Assembly: GCA_007922225.1 (NCBI GenBank)
Contig: ML679961.1
Span: 78,420,798-78,484,797 of the forward strand
Origin: Emydura subglobosa
Taxonomy: Eukaryota > Chordata > Testudines > Chelidae
Direction: 5' to 3'
DNA length: 64,000 nt
Shown here: positions 45,226-55,913 of the stretch, piece by piece
Layout: each line of letters begins with the position of its first letter
Position numbering within the stretch: position 1 is the stretch's first letter
Translations under genes and position numbers: made by a program
Notes under the pieces: generated by a model
Told to the model about the DNA's origin: nothing
Database searches by the model: none
Seen by the model: only the letters and a program-made list of their open reading frames with translations

Positions 45226-45471
45226 TATGCAGTGTAGTGGTAGCCATGTGGGTCCCAGCAGGATATGAGAAAGACAAGGTGGATGAGGTAATATATTTTA
45301 TTGAACCAACTTCTGTTGATGAGAGAAACAAGCCTTTAAGCCACACAGAGCTGAAGATATATAAAAAACTTTTTTATCTTTAATTTCTATGATTCTTTAA
45401 CATATTCAATAACTCTCTCACCAACAGAAGTTGGTCCGATAAACAATATTACCTCACCCACCTTGTCTCTC
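45226..45471. repeat. Long inverted repeat in LTO1 intron 1
   Basis: The left arm (45272-45325, 'gacaaggtggatgaggtaat...caacttctgttgatgagag') and right arm (45413-45470) are reverse complements over about 53 bases with about six mismatches, mostly G:U-compatible, separated by about 87 bases. A fragment of the same repeat family is at 52238-52325. In pre-mRNA it would form a long hairpin. Confidence 0.75.
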
Positions 45472-45685
45472 TAATACCACTATACAGCGGATAGTTAGTG
45501 TGCTGTAATTGTCACTGTACTTTGCATCAGGAGAAAGCAATCTGAAATTGCTTTAAAATCTTGGCATTACCATGGCAATATTTCAGTTTCAACAGTCAGT
45601 GTTTTGTGGCCTAATATTTCTGCATTATGCATTTGCTGATATAATTTTATTAGGATTATTTTTATATCTATTTCTCCCTCTACAG

Positions 45686-45791
45686 ATTTCATGGTGAAGG
45701 GTATCAAGAAGGTTATACTGAAGGAAGTCATGTTGGTGTTATTGAGGGAAGGAGGTATGGAGCACTACATGGTGCAAAGATTGGGTCTGAG
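45686..45791 (+). CDS. LTO1: LTO1 coding exon 2 (deca-GX3 motif)
   Basis: Acceptor 'ccctctacag', donor GAG|GTAAAT. Encodes Arg23 to Glu58, RFHGEGYQEGYTEGSHVGVI and onward. This is the deca-GX3 block: Gly at every fourth position from GYQE, GYTE, GSHV, GVIE, GRRY, GALH, GAKI, into GSEI, GYYL and GFAL of exon 3, exactly ten repeats. In the YAE1/LTO1 family these repeats form the helical pair that joins the two proteins. Ends in phase 0. Intron 2 (45792-47760) holds a (TG)n tract at 46041-46058, a (TC)n tract near 46791-46806 and a hairpin repeat near 47288-47408, and no other gene. Confidence 0.95.
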
Positions 45792-47760
45792 GTAAATGGA
45801 GAAACTTCTTAAAAATCAATACGTTGCTGAGGTTAGATAGTGTTTACAGAAGAAGTGCCTAAGCAAAGCATTATCTATGAGTGATATAAGTCTTGTATAT
45901 TTTGTACTGCTCCCTGGGCTTCACGTAAAGGCTTGATTTGTAAACCGTTCTGAACCTATTATTTAATCCCATACAAAAAGCTATGTTAAAAAAACACCTC
46001 TTGGTTAAGTACTTGAAATTCACGAGATTCCACAGTTGAGTGTGTGTGTGTGTGTGTGCAACTATAAACTCCCTCTGCTTTGTGCAGTATTTAATTACAT
46101 AACATCGTTTCTCAAATAAAAAATACAATTTCATACATTTTTTCCTTCAACCCTAAATATACATGTGTAGTGTCTTGTACTACTGTGCCCTAATCTGTGT
46201 TTCAGGCAGTGTCAGTGAAATTCATTTAAAAGAGGCATTTTATGACATGAATGCTTAAGCATGAAGCTTTAACATTCTCAGCATGCTTTTTAATAGAATT
46301 TTATAGGGTTTCTTTAAGAGAAAAAAGGGGAGAAAAAATAAAAACATAAAAAGGAGCTTTGCTCTCAACACTAAAGCTCTTCTGGCTTGGACCAGTTGGT
46401 GATAGGGAGTGTCAATTCCGTAATCGGGCGTAGCTTGGCTAGAGCCACGTAGGCATCCTATTCTATGCATCTTAATAAAGAAGAAAAACCCACTCCTGTG
46501 CACCCTAGGAGCTGTGCAGGATCTAGGTTCCCACCTGCTTCCCTTAAAAAAAAGTGGACAACAGCCCTTTCTGTGTGCTTTTCACTTTTAGCACACTTTT
46601 TACTATAATGCTAATTTAATCAGACTACCATACAGCCTACCTTGGTTCTGCAGTTTAAGATCCCAGTTTGTTTGCACAGGTGTATTTCTCTGTAGGATTG
46701 GGACATGCATTTTGTGAAAGCGAATAATTCAAATAAAAAACAACTCACCCTCAAATGCACTGTAAAGGATCCACCCCAATTTTCAACTTCCTCTCTCTCT
46801 CTCTCCATGTTATGTGTAGAACTGTTTACCAAAAAGTAGCAGTCATTATTTTATAATGTGAAATATGTATTTTTTCACTTTTTTCATAAAAGAGAACCTT
46901 AACCATTTATGCTCAAATTCACTTTCAGGAATAATTCAGCTCCAAATATCAGGGTTTCAGAAAACTGAGTGACAGAAAACTGGGAATTAGAATGAAGACT
47001 TATGATACTGAAAGTGGAGGCCATCTCTTTCAATATAATAAACAGTTAACTATGTTAAGAATCTGATCTTTCAGTGTTGGCTGCAGAACTTTCTGATTTC
47101 ATGTTATGGCCTTGCCTCAAAAGATTGAAAAGGACTACTAAAGGAGTGGCAGTTAAGACAATTGTGGTCATCAGAATGTTCTCAGAATGTGCTCAATCAT
47201 TAATGAAGTGAATTCAATTTAAAAGATGCTAGATACAGATAGTATACATCCTGTTAAATTTCTCTGTCAGGTATTTATAGGAAGTAAAATTTTCAGAAAT
47301 ACCCAAGTGGCTTAAACACTTAGAACCCTAGGTCTCATTGAAAGGCAATTCTCCTAAACTCCTAAATGCCTAAATCACATTTGAAATGGGTGCTTTTGAA
47401 AATGTTACCCAAGTTACTTAGCTCCTAGGTATCTTAAGTTCAATGCCATAAGCCCGCCACATGCAGGTAGACTTATAATTATGAATAAAAAATGTGGTAA
47501 TAGAGGCACAAACTTCTGATGGATCAAAGCAGATGAAATATGGTGAGGTGTTTTGCAAAATTGCACTTTCCATCACAACTTAAATTGAAGAGCTTCAGCG
47601 CACTCTGATGCAAAATAGGTTTTAGAAACCATATAACAAGATGTTTTGATTTTCATTTACCATATGCTAGTGATTAACTAGAATGCATTTTTTTACTTAC
47701 TGTTTATCTGAGTATAGATAAAAGGGAATTTTTTAAAATTGAATTCTTATATATTCACAG

Positions 47761-47831
47761 ATTGGATATTACCTTGGGTTTGCATTGACATGGCAATGTT
47801 TGCTTCACAGATCTGCAGAAGAAAAGCACAG
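47761..47831 (+). CDS. LTO1: LTO1 coding exon 3
   Basis: Acceptor 'tatattcacag', donor CACAG|GTAAGG. Encodes IGYYLGFALTWQCLLHRSAE then EKH and two bases of a split Ser codon. It completes the last three GX3 repeats and continues the first helix; human has the parallel IGCYQGFAFAWKCLLH. Intron 3 (47832-50958, 3.1 kb) includes a MITE at 49105-49356; the rest is AT-rich with no recognised feature. Confidence 0.94.
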
Positions 47832-49104
47832 GTAAGGCTTAAAAAAAGTACTACGTATTGTTAATATTGCCCTGAATTTCATGATTTCTTTTCTGTACGG
47901 AGAGGCTAAAATATTTTGACAGGAGCCCTGGTAACGCTCATTATTTGTTTAAAAAATATACAGGAGGAATGATCAATGCTTCTTTTTTCTTTGCATCACA
48001 AGAATCAAACTTCCCAACCATAAGCAGAGTGTTTTTTAAATGAAGTAAAGTAAAAACCGAGACAATGACATACATGTATAGCAAGAATGCCCTTTTAACA
48101 GCCACGATGCTGAGAAAAATATTATTGATAAAACTGTAGATATTATCTTTTGTGTGAAACGACTAGTTGAGAGTGTATAGAATTCTTACTGCTAAAGACT
48201 GAGGGTAAATTGAGAGTGAGAGTCTATGCAGCACCTCTTAGGTCCATTTCCTTTAGTCACGGCACGGCACACTCCCTACACTGAAGTTGTGATGGGGTCT
48301 GAGTACTATACCTTACTATTGTCCTACACCTTGCACTGGGGGAATTCTCTGCCGGGCTGTAGGGCAGTATGCCACTGCTACGGTCTGTGTGAGGGGCCAT
48401 AGAGAAATGGTAGAATCCCTTCTTGTGTGTGTTTACTACTGCCTGTTCTTCTGCAGCATTTGTAATTTCAGTGTCAGGAAGAATGCAGAGCTGAAATCTT
48501 GTTTCTAGAGAAAGGAGTCTGTTGTGTTGGCCCTCGAAGTGCTTCCTTTTAGTAGCTGAAGAAACTGGTGAGGTCCATGGTTTGGTTCTGTTAGTTGAGT
48601 CATCCACGAACCATGTAAGTTCTATACATCCAGGTGTACTTAGGCAACAGTCTTAGATATTCAGGTCCTCTTAATATGACAGGATTGACAGGCTGTTAGA
48701 TTTTTATAAATTTCCATTTATATAGTGTCTTTCATCCCAAATCTTTTAGACTGTATATAATTTTATTCATATATTGCCTGTCTACCAATGTATCACTGAC
48801 ACTTTGCAATTAAACAATTAAAAATAAAATAAGTACTACAAATATACAAGATATAAACAATTAAAACCTAAATAAAATCAGGGTAGTTTCAAAAGCTTTC
48901 TTAAATGTAAATGTTTTTAAATTTGCTTTAAAAGAAGCCAGTTCAGTTGTCTTCCTGTCATAGAACACGTGGGGGGAAGGAATATTCCAGTCCAGGAGCA
49001 ATCAGTGCCAAAATGCAGACAATTTCCAGAAAACCTATACTTTAGACCTAAGAGAGTGGGATGGTGTAAAAAGATCTTTAAGAATCACTCAGTTGAGAAC
49101 CTTA

Positions 49105-49356
49105 ACTATGTCTACACTTAAAATGCTACAGCAACACTGCTGTAGCACTTCAGTGTAGACACTCATTACAGCGACAGGAGGGGTGGTTCTTCTCCCTGAG
49201 AAGCAGTAGCTAGGTTGACAGAAGAATTCTTCTCTTGACCTAGTGTAGTCTATACTGGGGTAAAGTCGGCATAGCTGCATCTCTCAGGGATGTGGATTTT
49301 TTGCAACCCTGAGAAATGTAGCTACATTGATGTAAGTTTTTCGTGTAGACCAGTCC
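49105..49356. mobile_element. MITE in LTO1 intron 3
   Basis: The left end 'actatgtctacacttaaaa' and right end 'ttttcgtgtagaccagtcc' are inverted matches, about 250 bases apart. The interior has 'gctgtagcacttcagtgtag', 'cagcgacaggaggggtggtt' and 'ttgacctagtgtagtcta'. Related to the element at 22698-22924. Confidence 0.65.
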
Positions 49357-50958
49357 TTAGAGAGAATTTTAAATTCAGTTTACATTCTTGTAGACAACTA
49401 TTGAAGTGAACACAACAGGAATATGGATTTTCCACTGTCCATCCTACCTTACCCAGTTAACTCAATAAGCTATTACATTCAACATTTGCTCAAATACCAA
49501 GCATAATTCTTGAACCAGGCTGACATTAGATTAGGTATTAGCTGTGATCATAACTGATTTTTACCTTCAGAAGTATGTGTGAGGGGAATAACTTATATGG
49601 AAATAAAGACCTTATATAGATCTTAAAAAGTAATATTTCAAATGAGTTTCAACATTTTGATAAGCTTTAAAGTAAATTTTCTTGATCAAGATGAAGATTC
49701 CAGAAGATAAGGTGTTTGAGCTATATACCAGTTTCAGAAGAGGAAAGTACTGTAATTGCTTTGTTGAAGAACTGGAGATATTGAAAGTCATCATGAGTTT
49801 GAACTTTATTTTTAATTTTGCTAAATATTGACTGATTGGCTGTTTCAAGTGTGCTGTTTTTATAGGATTTTTATACTGAACTTTTTGTAAAGTTCAAGTG
49901 ACATAATGCCATCTTAAGACCTTGCTCCCAGATAAGACCATGCCAGCTTCCTCAAAAATGGTCTCAAATATTTGTATTTTTTATATTTATTTTTGAGGGT
50001 GTGGGAGAGTGGTCACAGACTTAGGCTCTCTGTGTAATGCGAAACACAGAATATTTTTTTAAATTGCTGATTTAAGTGGGACTTTTCCAAAGTGGTGCTT
50101 GCTAAGGGTGACATAATTTGAACGTCATTGGACCAAGTTGCATGACTCCAAATTAGGTCTTGCCCTGATTTGTCTGAAGACCTTGGAGGAAGGCAGTGCA
50201 AGGTATAGTAAAACAACATTTGCAAACCAATAAAATCAAAGGTCATCAGTGCTATTTCATGAATGATCCAGAAGTAGTGCCAGAGAGGGCAAACAGAGAT
50301 TGCAGGCAATCTGTAGAATGGCTTCATTACATTTACTTTTTTCTTTATTGCAACACAAACTTTTTGATGCCAAGAGTTTGAATTTCTTAGTGTCTGTCTT
50401 GCCAAATGCCATATGGATTTTTTTTTAACTGTGTCATGTGTATATCCATGGGTCATTATAAATTTTGTAGTATCTGGTTTTGGTAAAGGTACCTTAAAAA
50501 GCCACCACCACACTTACACAACTTTGAAATATATTTTGGCAAGCTGTCTTACTTCTATTATTAGTCATTGCTGTTCTTGGTTACCAATATGTTTAATAAT
50601 ATGTTGCATTTTCAAAGTTTCCTCCAGCCATTGGTCTGGAAATATATTATAAATACTTCCTAATACAATATTTTCTAATGAGTCTAGGAAAACTAACTTT
50701 GTCAAGCTATTTACAAAAGAGTTAACACATAGTTTGTATTGAAGAACTGATCTTACATATGAATGACATCGGTAGTCTCATTGATTTAAATGGGGAACAT
50801 TCTGTGAGAAAAGGGTACCAGGACTGGGCCCTGTATTTTAAAGTGTAACACCTTAGTATCAAATATTCAGTGTAGTCTTCATATGGCAACTGAAAAAATA
50901 AATGTATTTCTGCTGAATAGAACCACAATAAGAAAATCTGAATTTTCATTTTTTGCAG

Positions 50959-51076
50959 TAAAAAAATAAAGGCCCTGGAATCACTAATAGGAATGATTCA
51001 GAAATATCCTTATGAAGACCCCACTTACAACAAACTTCAAGAAGATCTGGAAAAAATTAGAGGAAAATTTAAACAG
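50959..51076 (+). CDS. LTO1: LTO1 coding exon 4
   Basis: Acceptor 'cattttttgcag', donor CAG|GTTTGT. Completes Ser82 (AG|T) and encodes KKIKALESLIGMIQKYPYED then PTYNKLQEDLEKIRGKFKQ, the most conserved part of the protein after the GX3 block (human LESLIGMIQKFPYDDPTYDK). The segment is predicted helical and acidic/basic in pattern. Ends in phase 0. Intron 4 (51077-51468) has no feature. Confidence 0.95.
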
Positions 51077-51468
51077 GTTTGTAGTATTTAGTGGTCATTT
51101 TAGCACAGAAGATAGTAGCAATTTCTGAAAATACCACAGTCGCTCTAAATTGGTGGTAATATAAAGCTACTGTTATGCAGTTCAGAGTAATTATTTTTAT
51201 GTGCTCTTTCTGGGCTACTTGTATCAATTACAACTGTAATGTTTGTTTAATTTAGTGCAGAGAGCAAAATAAGGTGCAATTCTCCAGTCCATGGCAAATG
51301 CAAGAAACTCATCCTAAAGGAAAAAGGCTAAAAAGCCATTTAGTATTGACTTGAGAAACAGTTGTGCAAGGGAGAGGAGAAAAGAGTAGAAATGGGGAGG
51401 GTATCTTGTTACAAATGTTCCTAAAATAATCACATGTTTTAAAACACCTATATGTGTTCTTTTTTTAG

Positions 51469-51537
51469 GTTTGTTCATTGCTAAATATTCAGTCTGATTT
51501 TAGAATCAATACTGAAAGATCTCCACTTATTTTTTGA
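51469..51537 (+). CDS. LTO1: LTO1 coding exon 5
   Basis: Acceptor 'tctttttttag'. Encodes VCSLLNIQSDFRINTERSPL then IF and TGA. The CSLLN block is conserved with human; the last residues (LIF here, LSF in human) keep the short hydrophobic/aromatic C-terminus. In yeast Lto1 the C-terminal aromatic residue recruits the cytosolic Fe-S targeting complex, so conservation of an aromatic end is meaningful. The total product is 143 residues and the frame is intact over all five exons. Confidence 0.92.
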   Translation, partial: VCSLLNIQSDFRINTERSPLIF

Positions 51538-51565
51538 GTATAACAGATGAAGATAAACATACATG

Positions 51566-51571
51566 AATAAA
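51566..51571 (+). promoter_or_regulatory. LTO1: Candidate LTO1 poly(A) signal
   Basis: AATAAA 29 bases after the stop codon, with a second AATAAA at 51623-51628. The first would give a very short 3' UTR. The downstream region is not strikingly GT-rich, so the true site may lie further on. Confidence 0.35.
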
Positions 51572-51639
51572 GAAGAAACATTAAGGAACAAAATATCTGG
51601 GGGAATGATTAATTGTAATTATAATAAAGGCAGGAAAAT

Positions 51640-52237
51640 TCAGAATATAAACAGGTAAAGCAGTAATGGAAAAGCGCCTGTTTAATGTTTGCTGTGTCCC
51701 AGTCTTATTTATGTTCACTGCAGTGCCAGTGCATGTCTTGTTAAAAACAAAAATGCAAAAACCTCCATATTCATGCAACGCTAATCCCGTATTGATAGTC
51801 TGTCTTTAATTCCTACAGGAAAAATCAATTGCTTCTATTATGTTTTGTTTTATGATGTTTCTCCCTTGTTTATTATCCAAAGAATGGATATTTCAAAATA
51901 AGTTTGGATCATTATGAATTTATACAGTATGTAAATATGTAGTAAGACATTTTCCTTGTCCTGTGGAACTTACCATAAAGAGCTATGTTATTTCTGATGA
52001 TGAAAGGATAAAGCAGATGATGGGATAAAAGTGAAGAGCAGATGTGTTACGGACATGGTTCTCAAAGCAGCTACAGTTCAAAACATAGAATATTGCTGCT
52101 CTGTTTGTTGATTTTCTGTATTGCTTCCATGAGCTGTGACAAGTAATACCTGATCCAATGCCGAAAAAATATATTGGCAGCTGAAAGTGCTGAAAAAGTT
52201 TGAGGTCTACTAATACCACTTAGAATAACTAATTAAT
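51640..52237. other. Downstream of LTO1, no gene seen
   Basis: AT-rich sequence without recognisable exon or repeat. It may include part of a longer LTO1 3' UTR. Confidence 0.45.
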
Positions 52238-52325
52238 GGTAAAGTATGTGTGAGGTAATATCTTTTATGGGACCACTTCACCAATCTTGTGTCTCACATT
52301 GTGGGACCAACCTGGCTACAATAAT
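52238..52325. repeat. Fragment of the LTO1-intron inverted-repeat family
   Basis: 'gtgtgaggtaatatctttta', 'tgggaccacttcacca' and 'gtgggaccaacctggctaca' match the arm sequence and outer part of the element at 45226-45471 ('gtggtagccatgtgggtccc' in reverse). It is a degraded copy. Confidence 0.55.
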
Positions 52326-53500
52326 ACTGCAATAATTAAGTGATAAATTGTTTCCAAGCTTGGAAATATATTTTTCAATTTCATTCTGAAAATGGATGCT
52401 GTTAGACTATGTAAATGAATATTCAAATAGTTTAAATCTCTTAAATGAACATAATATTTTGTTCAAAAGATATTCTGTATTGTGCTAGATACATTTATGT
52501 AACTGTGTTTTCACAAATAGAATGTAATGTGGTCACTTCTAAAAGGCATTTCACTCCAGTGTAGTGTATGTATATCTGTGGAGCTGCTTCACTTACAAGC
52601 CAGTGAACAACATTCCTTTTTTGTATTTAATTTATTAATTTTTTTAAATACAAATATACCAAAATACCTGATTCATTATAATATACAAAGTAAATAAAGA
52701 GGGCTACAACATTTCATTTTAAAATGTGCATTCATGCTGTTTTCACATTTTAGATATGAAGAGGGAAAATTGCACTACAATTTTAGAAAGTGAATTCTAA
52801 AAAGTGGTATATCCCAGTTCTTTAAATTTTTGTTTGATTACCACATTTTGACATTTTTGAAGATCTGTTTACATGGCTAAGCATTTCAACCAATCAGATA
52901 TACAAAGTAACTGTTTTAGAGCCACCTAGTGGAAGAAGATATTACGTCAACTAGAAAATAAGATTGTCTAAAAGTAAAACTTGCAAGAAATTACAAATAT
53001 ATCATTACACTGCTAAAATTGAGATTATATAAAATGTATAGACATGACTAATCTTTAAATCTATTGTTGAGTATGTTTGATGTAAAAATTTGCAGTCTTT
53101 TGAAATAGTTTTCTTAAAGTATTAGTTTATACTGCTACAGTTTGATTGTATTGATTGAATTAATACCATAAAGAAAACTGAAACCATACTAAAATAGATA
53201 ACTGTAACGCATCAGAAAAAAATTTATGTTCAAGTAATGTTTTTTATTAATGTAAGTAAATGTTTCAAAACAAATATTTCTTCAGATAAAGGGAAAACAT
53301 CACAAGGCCTATCAATCTTCATACAGTATGCTGATAGTCAGTAAATATCAGTAAAAATGGTCTGCATGTTAAACGTTCATCAGTTAACATCAGTAAAAAG
53401 TGTTTTGCATGGATATTGGGATGGTTTCACTGCAGCATTTTTCATTGACAAAGTTTGGAAGCAAGGTACCATCCTAAAATGGTCTGGTCCTATACAGCAG
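52326..53500. other. Intergenic, no gene seen
   Basis: Strongly AT-rich. No exon, RNA gene or identifiable repeat. Confidence 0.5.
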
Positions 53501-54265
53501 TGTGATGCGGGTTTACCCCACAAAAGCTGTCAGTAGGTAAAAAGTCAATTAACCCCATGACAGGCTTCTGGAGGAGAGCCAGGGACTGATAAAGACTAAT
53601 TGATGATGAAGCCTAGCAGGGCAGGAGCAGGCTAAACTTGTATAAAGCCAGCAAGGTGAGAGCAGAAGAATGTAGTAGGAAGGAACTCTGCAGCCCTTCC
53701 CTAGAGAGGAGGGGTGTTGGCAAGAGACAAGGTGTGGTTCTATAACGGGTAGATTTGTGATTTGGCCTGGGAATACGGACTCTGGCAAGAAGTTAGGAGG
53801 GGGGAGAAATAGGCACAGGGAACAGAGGATGCTCCACTGGTAACGGCAGAGTTAGGGAAGAATGGTAGGAAGGAGCCCAGGGAAACAGTGACAGGATCTG
53901 AGAGTGGGTAGACTGGTTGCTAGAGCATAGGAGCTCTAGACTGGAAGCTGGAGTAGAAGATGGGCCTGTGTTCCACTACCAGCCAGCAGGGAAGTGGCAC
54001 AGTAAGAGTAGTGCATTGGAAGACTGCCTGAGACGATGGGGGACTTAGATGCCCTAGAAGGGGAAAACTAGTGAACTGGTCAGAGTCCGTGCCACAAAGA
54101 GAGAGTATCCTGAGTCAAAAAGAGAATGTACCTCACTCCAGCAAGAGAGAGTTAGGGAGACCGGGGAGCTAGAGACAAAAGGAGGATGTTTCAGACTAGT
54201 TGAGAGCAAATTCCTAGATGAGCCACAAGGAGGTGTGTCAGTGGTGAGTAGTAAACTCTATGACA
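53501..54265 (+). mobile_element. Solo LTR with 5-bp target duplication
   Basis: A 765-bp block begins TGTGATGCGG and ends CTATGACA (TG...CA), flanked by AGCAG on both sides (53496-53500 and 54266-54270). A TATA-like TATAAAG (53641-53647) is 140 bases in. It is G/A-rich on the plus strand, unlike its flanks, with no retroelement genes beside it. Its first bases resemble those of the LTR at 34638 (TGTGATG), suggesting the same broad family, but I could not align the interiors. Confidence 0.72.
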
Positions 54266-54852
54266 AGCAGTTTGAGGGCATCCCTCTTATTTAGTGTCTA
54301 ACAGCCTTTTGGCAACCATATCCAGCCCTGACCTGCAAACACATGAAAAATGCTTAATTTTAATCTTTTACTTATTCAGCTTTTAATGTACATTATAAAC
54401 CAAACAAATCAGCAAAAATAATGGGAAATACTATCAAGAAAGGGAAATATCACTCTTGAGAAAATAAAATTTCAACTTTTTATCCACTTCAATGAGATTT
54501 GCAAAATTAGTACAAAAAGGAGTATCCTAAACTGCAGCTGTGAACCAGTTTTCTTTTAGAAATCAAGTCAAAAGGTTTGTTACATGTTGATTTCACCAAG
54601 AATGAAAGAATGCAGACCATTTGCTATCTGTGACTAATTTTCACTGCTATAAAATGTGGTTGGTTGCAATCCCTGTGTTACGTTCACAATGAAAAATCCA
54701 GGAACCAGTGCTTTTTTTGATGGCATGAAGAAAAAAACAGAAAAGTCAACTTACTGTTGCTGTGCACCCTGGTATTTGCAGCGATGAATAGTGAGGGATG
54801 CTGGGCAACTGGATCTCATATCTCAAAATTTGGCTCACTATTTGGAATCTTT
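54266..54852. other. Intergenic, no gene seen
   Basis: AT-rich spacer between the solo LTR and the 1.06-kb inverted-repeat element. Nothing recognised. Confidence 0.5.
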
Positions 54853-55913
54853 GGCCTGGATCCATAAAGGGAATTTAGGTGCTGCCATTCCAACTTTTAG
54901 GTGCCTAGAAAATCACAAGAATAACACTGATCCACAAAGCCTGAGTTAGGTGCCTAGGCTCGTTATACAACAAATGGGAGATATAGGTGCCTGAGAATAG
55001 GATCCACAAAGCCGGCGTCTCAGATGGGAAGCTGCCTATGCTAGCCAATAGAAGATGTTGATGAGAAGAATACTAAGCCTTACCCTTCTCTCAGTCTGGC
55101 ACCTAAGTCCAGGTTGCGTGTGATTCACAAACCAGGGGATGATGGGTGTTTGATCACCTAAGTTGTGTGTGGGGGCCCAATCAGGTCCACCTCATTCTAC
55201 ACAAACATCCAGGGAGAAGGAGGAGCTCCCTTAAAACCTTTAGTGTCGTGGTTAGGGCACTCATCTGGGTTGTGGAAGACTCTCCTATTAGAAGTCCCCA
55301 CCCCCGCCTGATGAGATGAGATCTGGACAGGGAACTGCTACCTCTCCATTGAGTGCCCTAACCACTAGACTATAGCATCATTCTAATTCTCTGGCCCAAG
55401 TAGTTAATTAAAGTGGAACAACTTCAAGTAGGAGAGATTGAGGAAGCCCACCTCAGAATAGGCTGTAGCCTAGTGGTTTAATCACTCACCTCAGACGGGT
55501 TGATACCTGTTCAAATCCCTTCTTTGCAGAGGGGAGATTGGAACTAGGGATCTCCCACTTCCCAGGTGTGTACCCTTACCACTAAACTAAAGATTATAAA
55601 GGTTAGTCTCCCTGCCCTCCACTTTTGGATCAGGTCCTCCATGAGACTTAGGCTGCTGAACAGCTTTTCACTGGTTTGTAAATCACTGGTACTTAGGTGG
55701 CAGATAGGCACTGAGGTTCCTAGAGTGAGGCAGTAGAGTGCATGCTCAGAGGCTGAAACATAGTTGCCTAGGGAACTTTTACTGCCAAAACTACAGCACT
55801 CAGCGATTTTAGGCATCTACAAGATTAAGCAACAGCTATGGGGGTGAGGAGCTGTAGCTCACAGTGGGGCCTAAAAATGGGACCTAGGCACCTAAGTACC
55901 TTTGTGGATCCCA
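54853..55913. mobile_element. 1.06-kb TIR element with internal tRNA-like segments
   Basis: The ends are inverted copies: left 'ggatccataaaggg...tttaggtgc', right 'cacctaagtacctttgtgga', with a further inner 'taggtgcctag' pair. Inside are four segments resembling tRNA-derived A/B-box units, two forward (55241-55300 'tagtgtcgtggttagggcac'; 55465-55519 'tagcctagtggtttaatcac' with 'gttcaaatccc') and two reverse (55321-55378; 55533-55592). No transposase frame is present. A non-autonomous DNA element that captured or duplicated tRNA-like sequence fits best. Confidence 0.6.

Noticed and set aside
46041..46058. Microsatellites ((TG)n here, (GTTT)n at 35728, poly-A at 44868-44886) as arrays of interest
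   Set aside because: Ordinary simple repeats; no unit/spacer alternation, so not CRISPR-like.
50013..50513. 166-codon minus-strand frame within LTO1 intron 3
   Set aside because: No recognised domain, antisense in an intron, and no promoter or CpG support. Chance is the simplest explanation, though it is the longest frame outside repeats and the CpG island.
55241..55592. Functional tRNA genes
   Set aside because: Only A/B-box-like words are present; the segments lack a consistent acceptor stem and anticodon arm and occur as paired inverted copies in a transposon.
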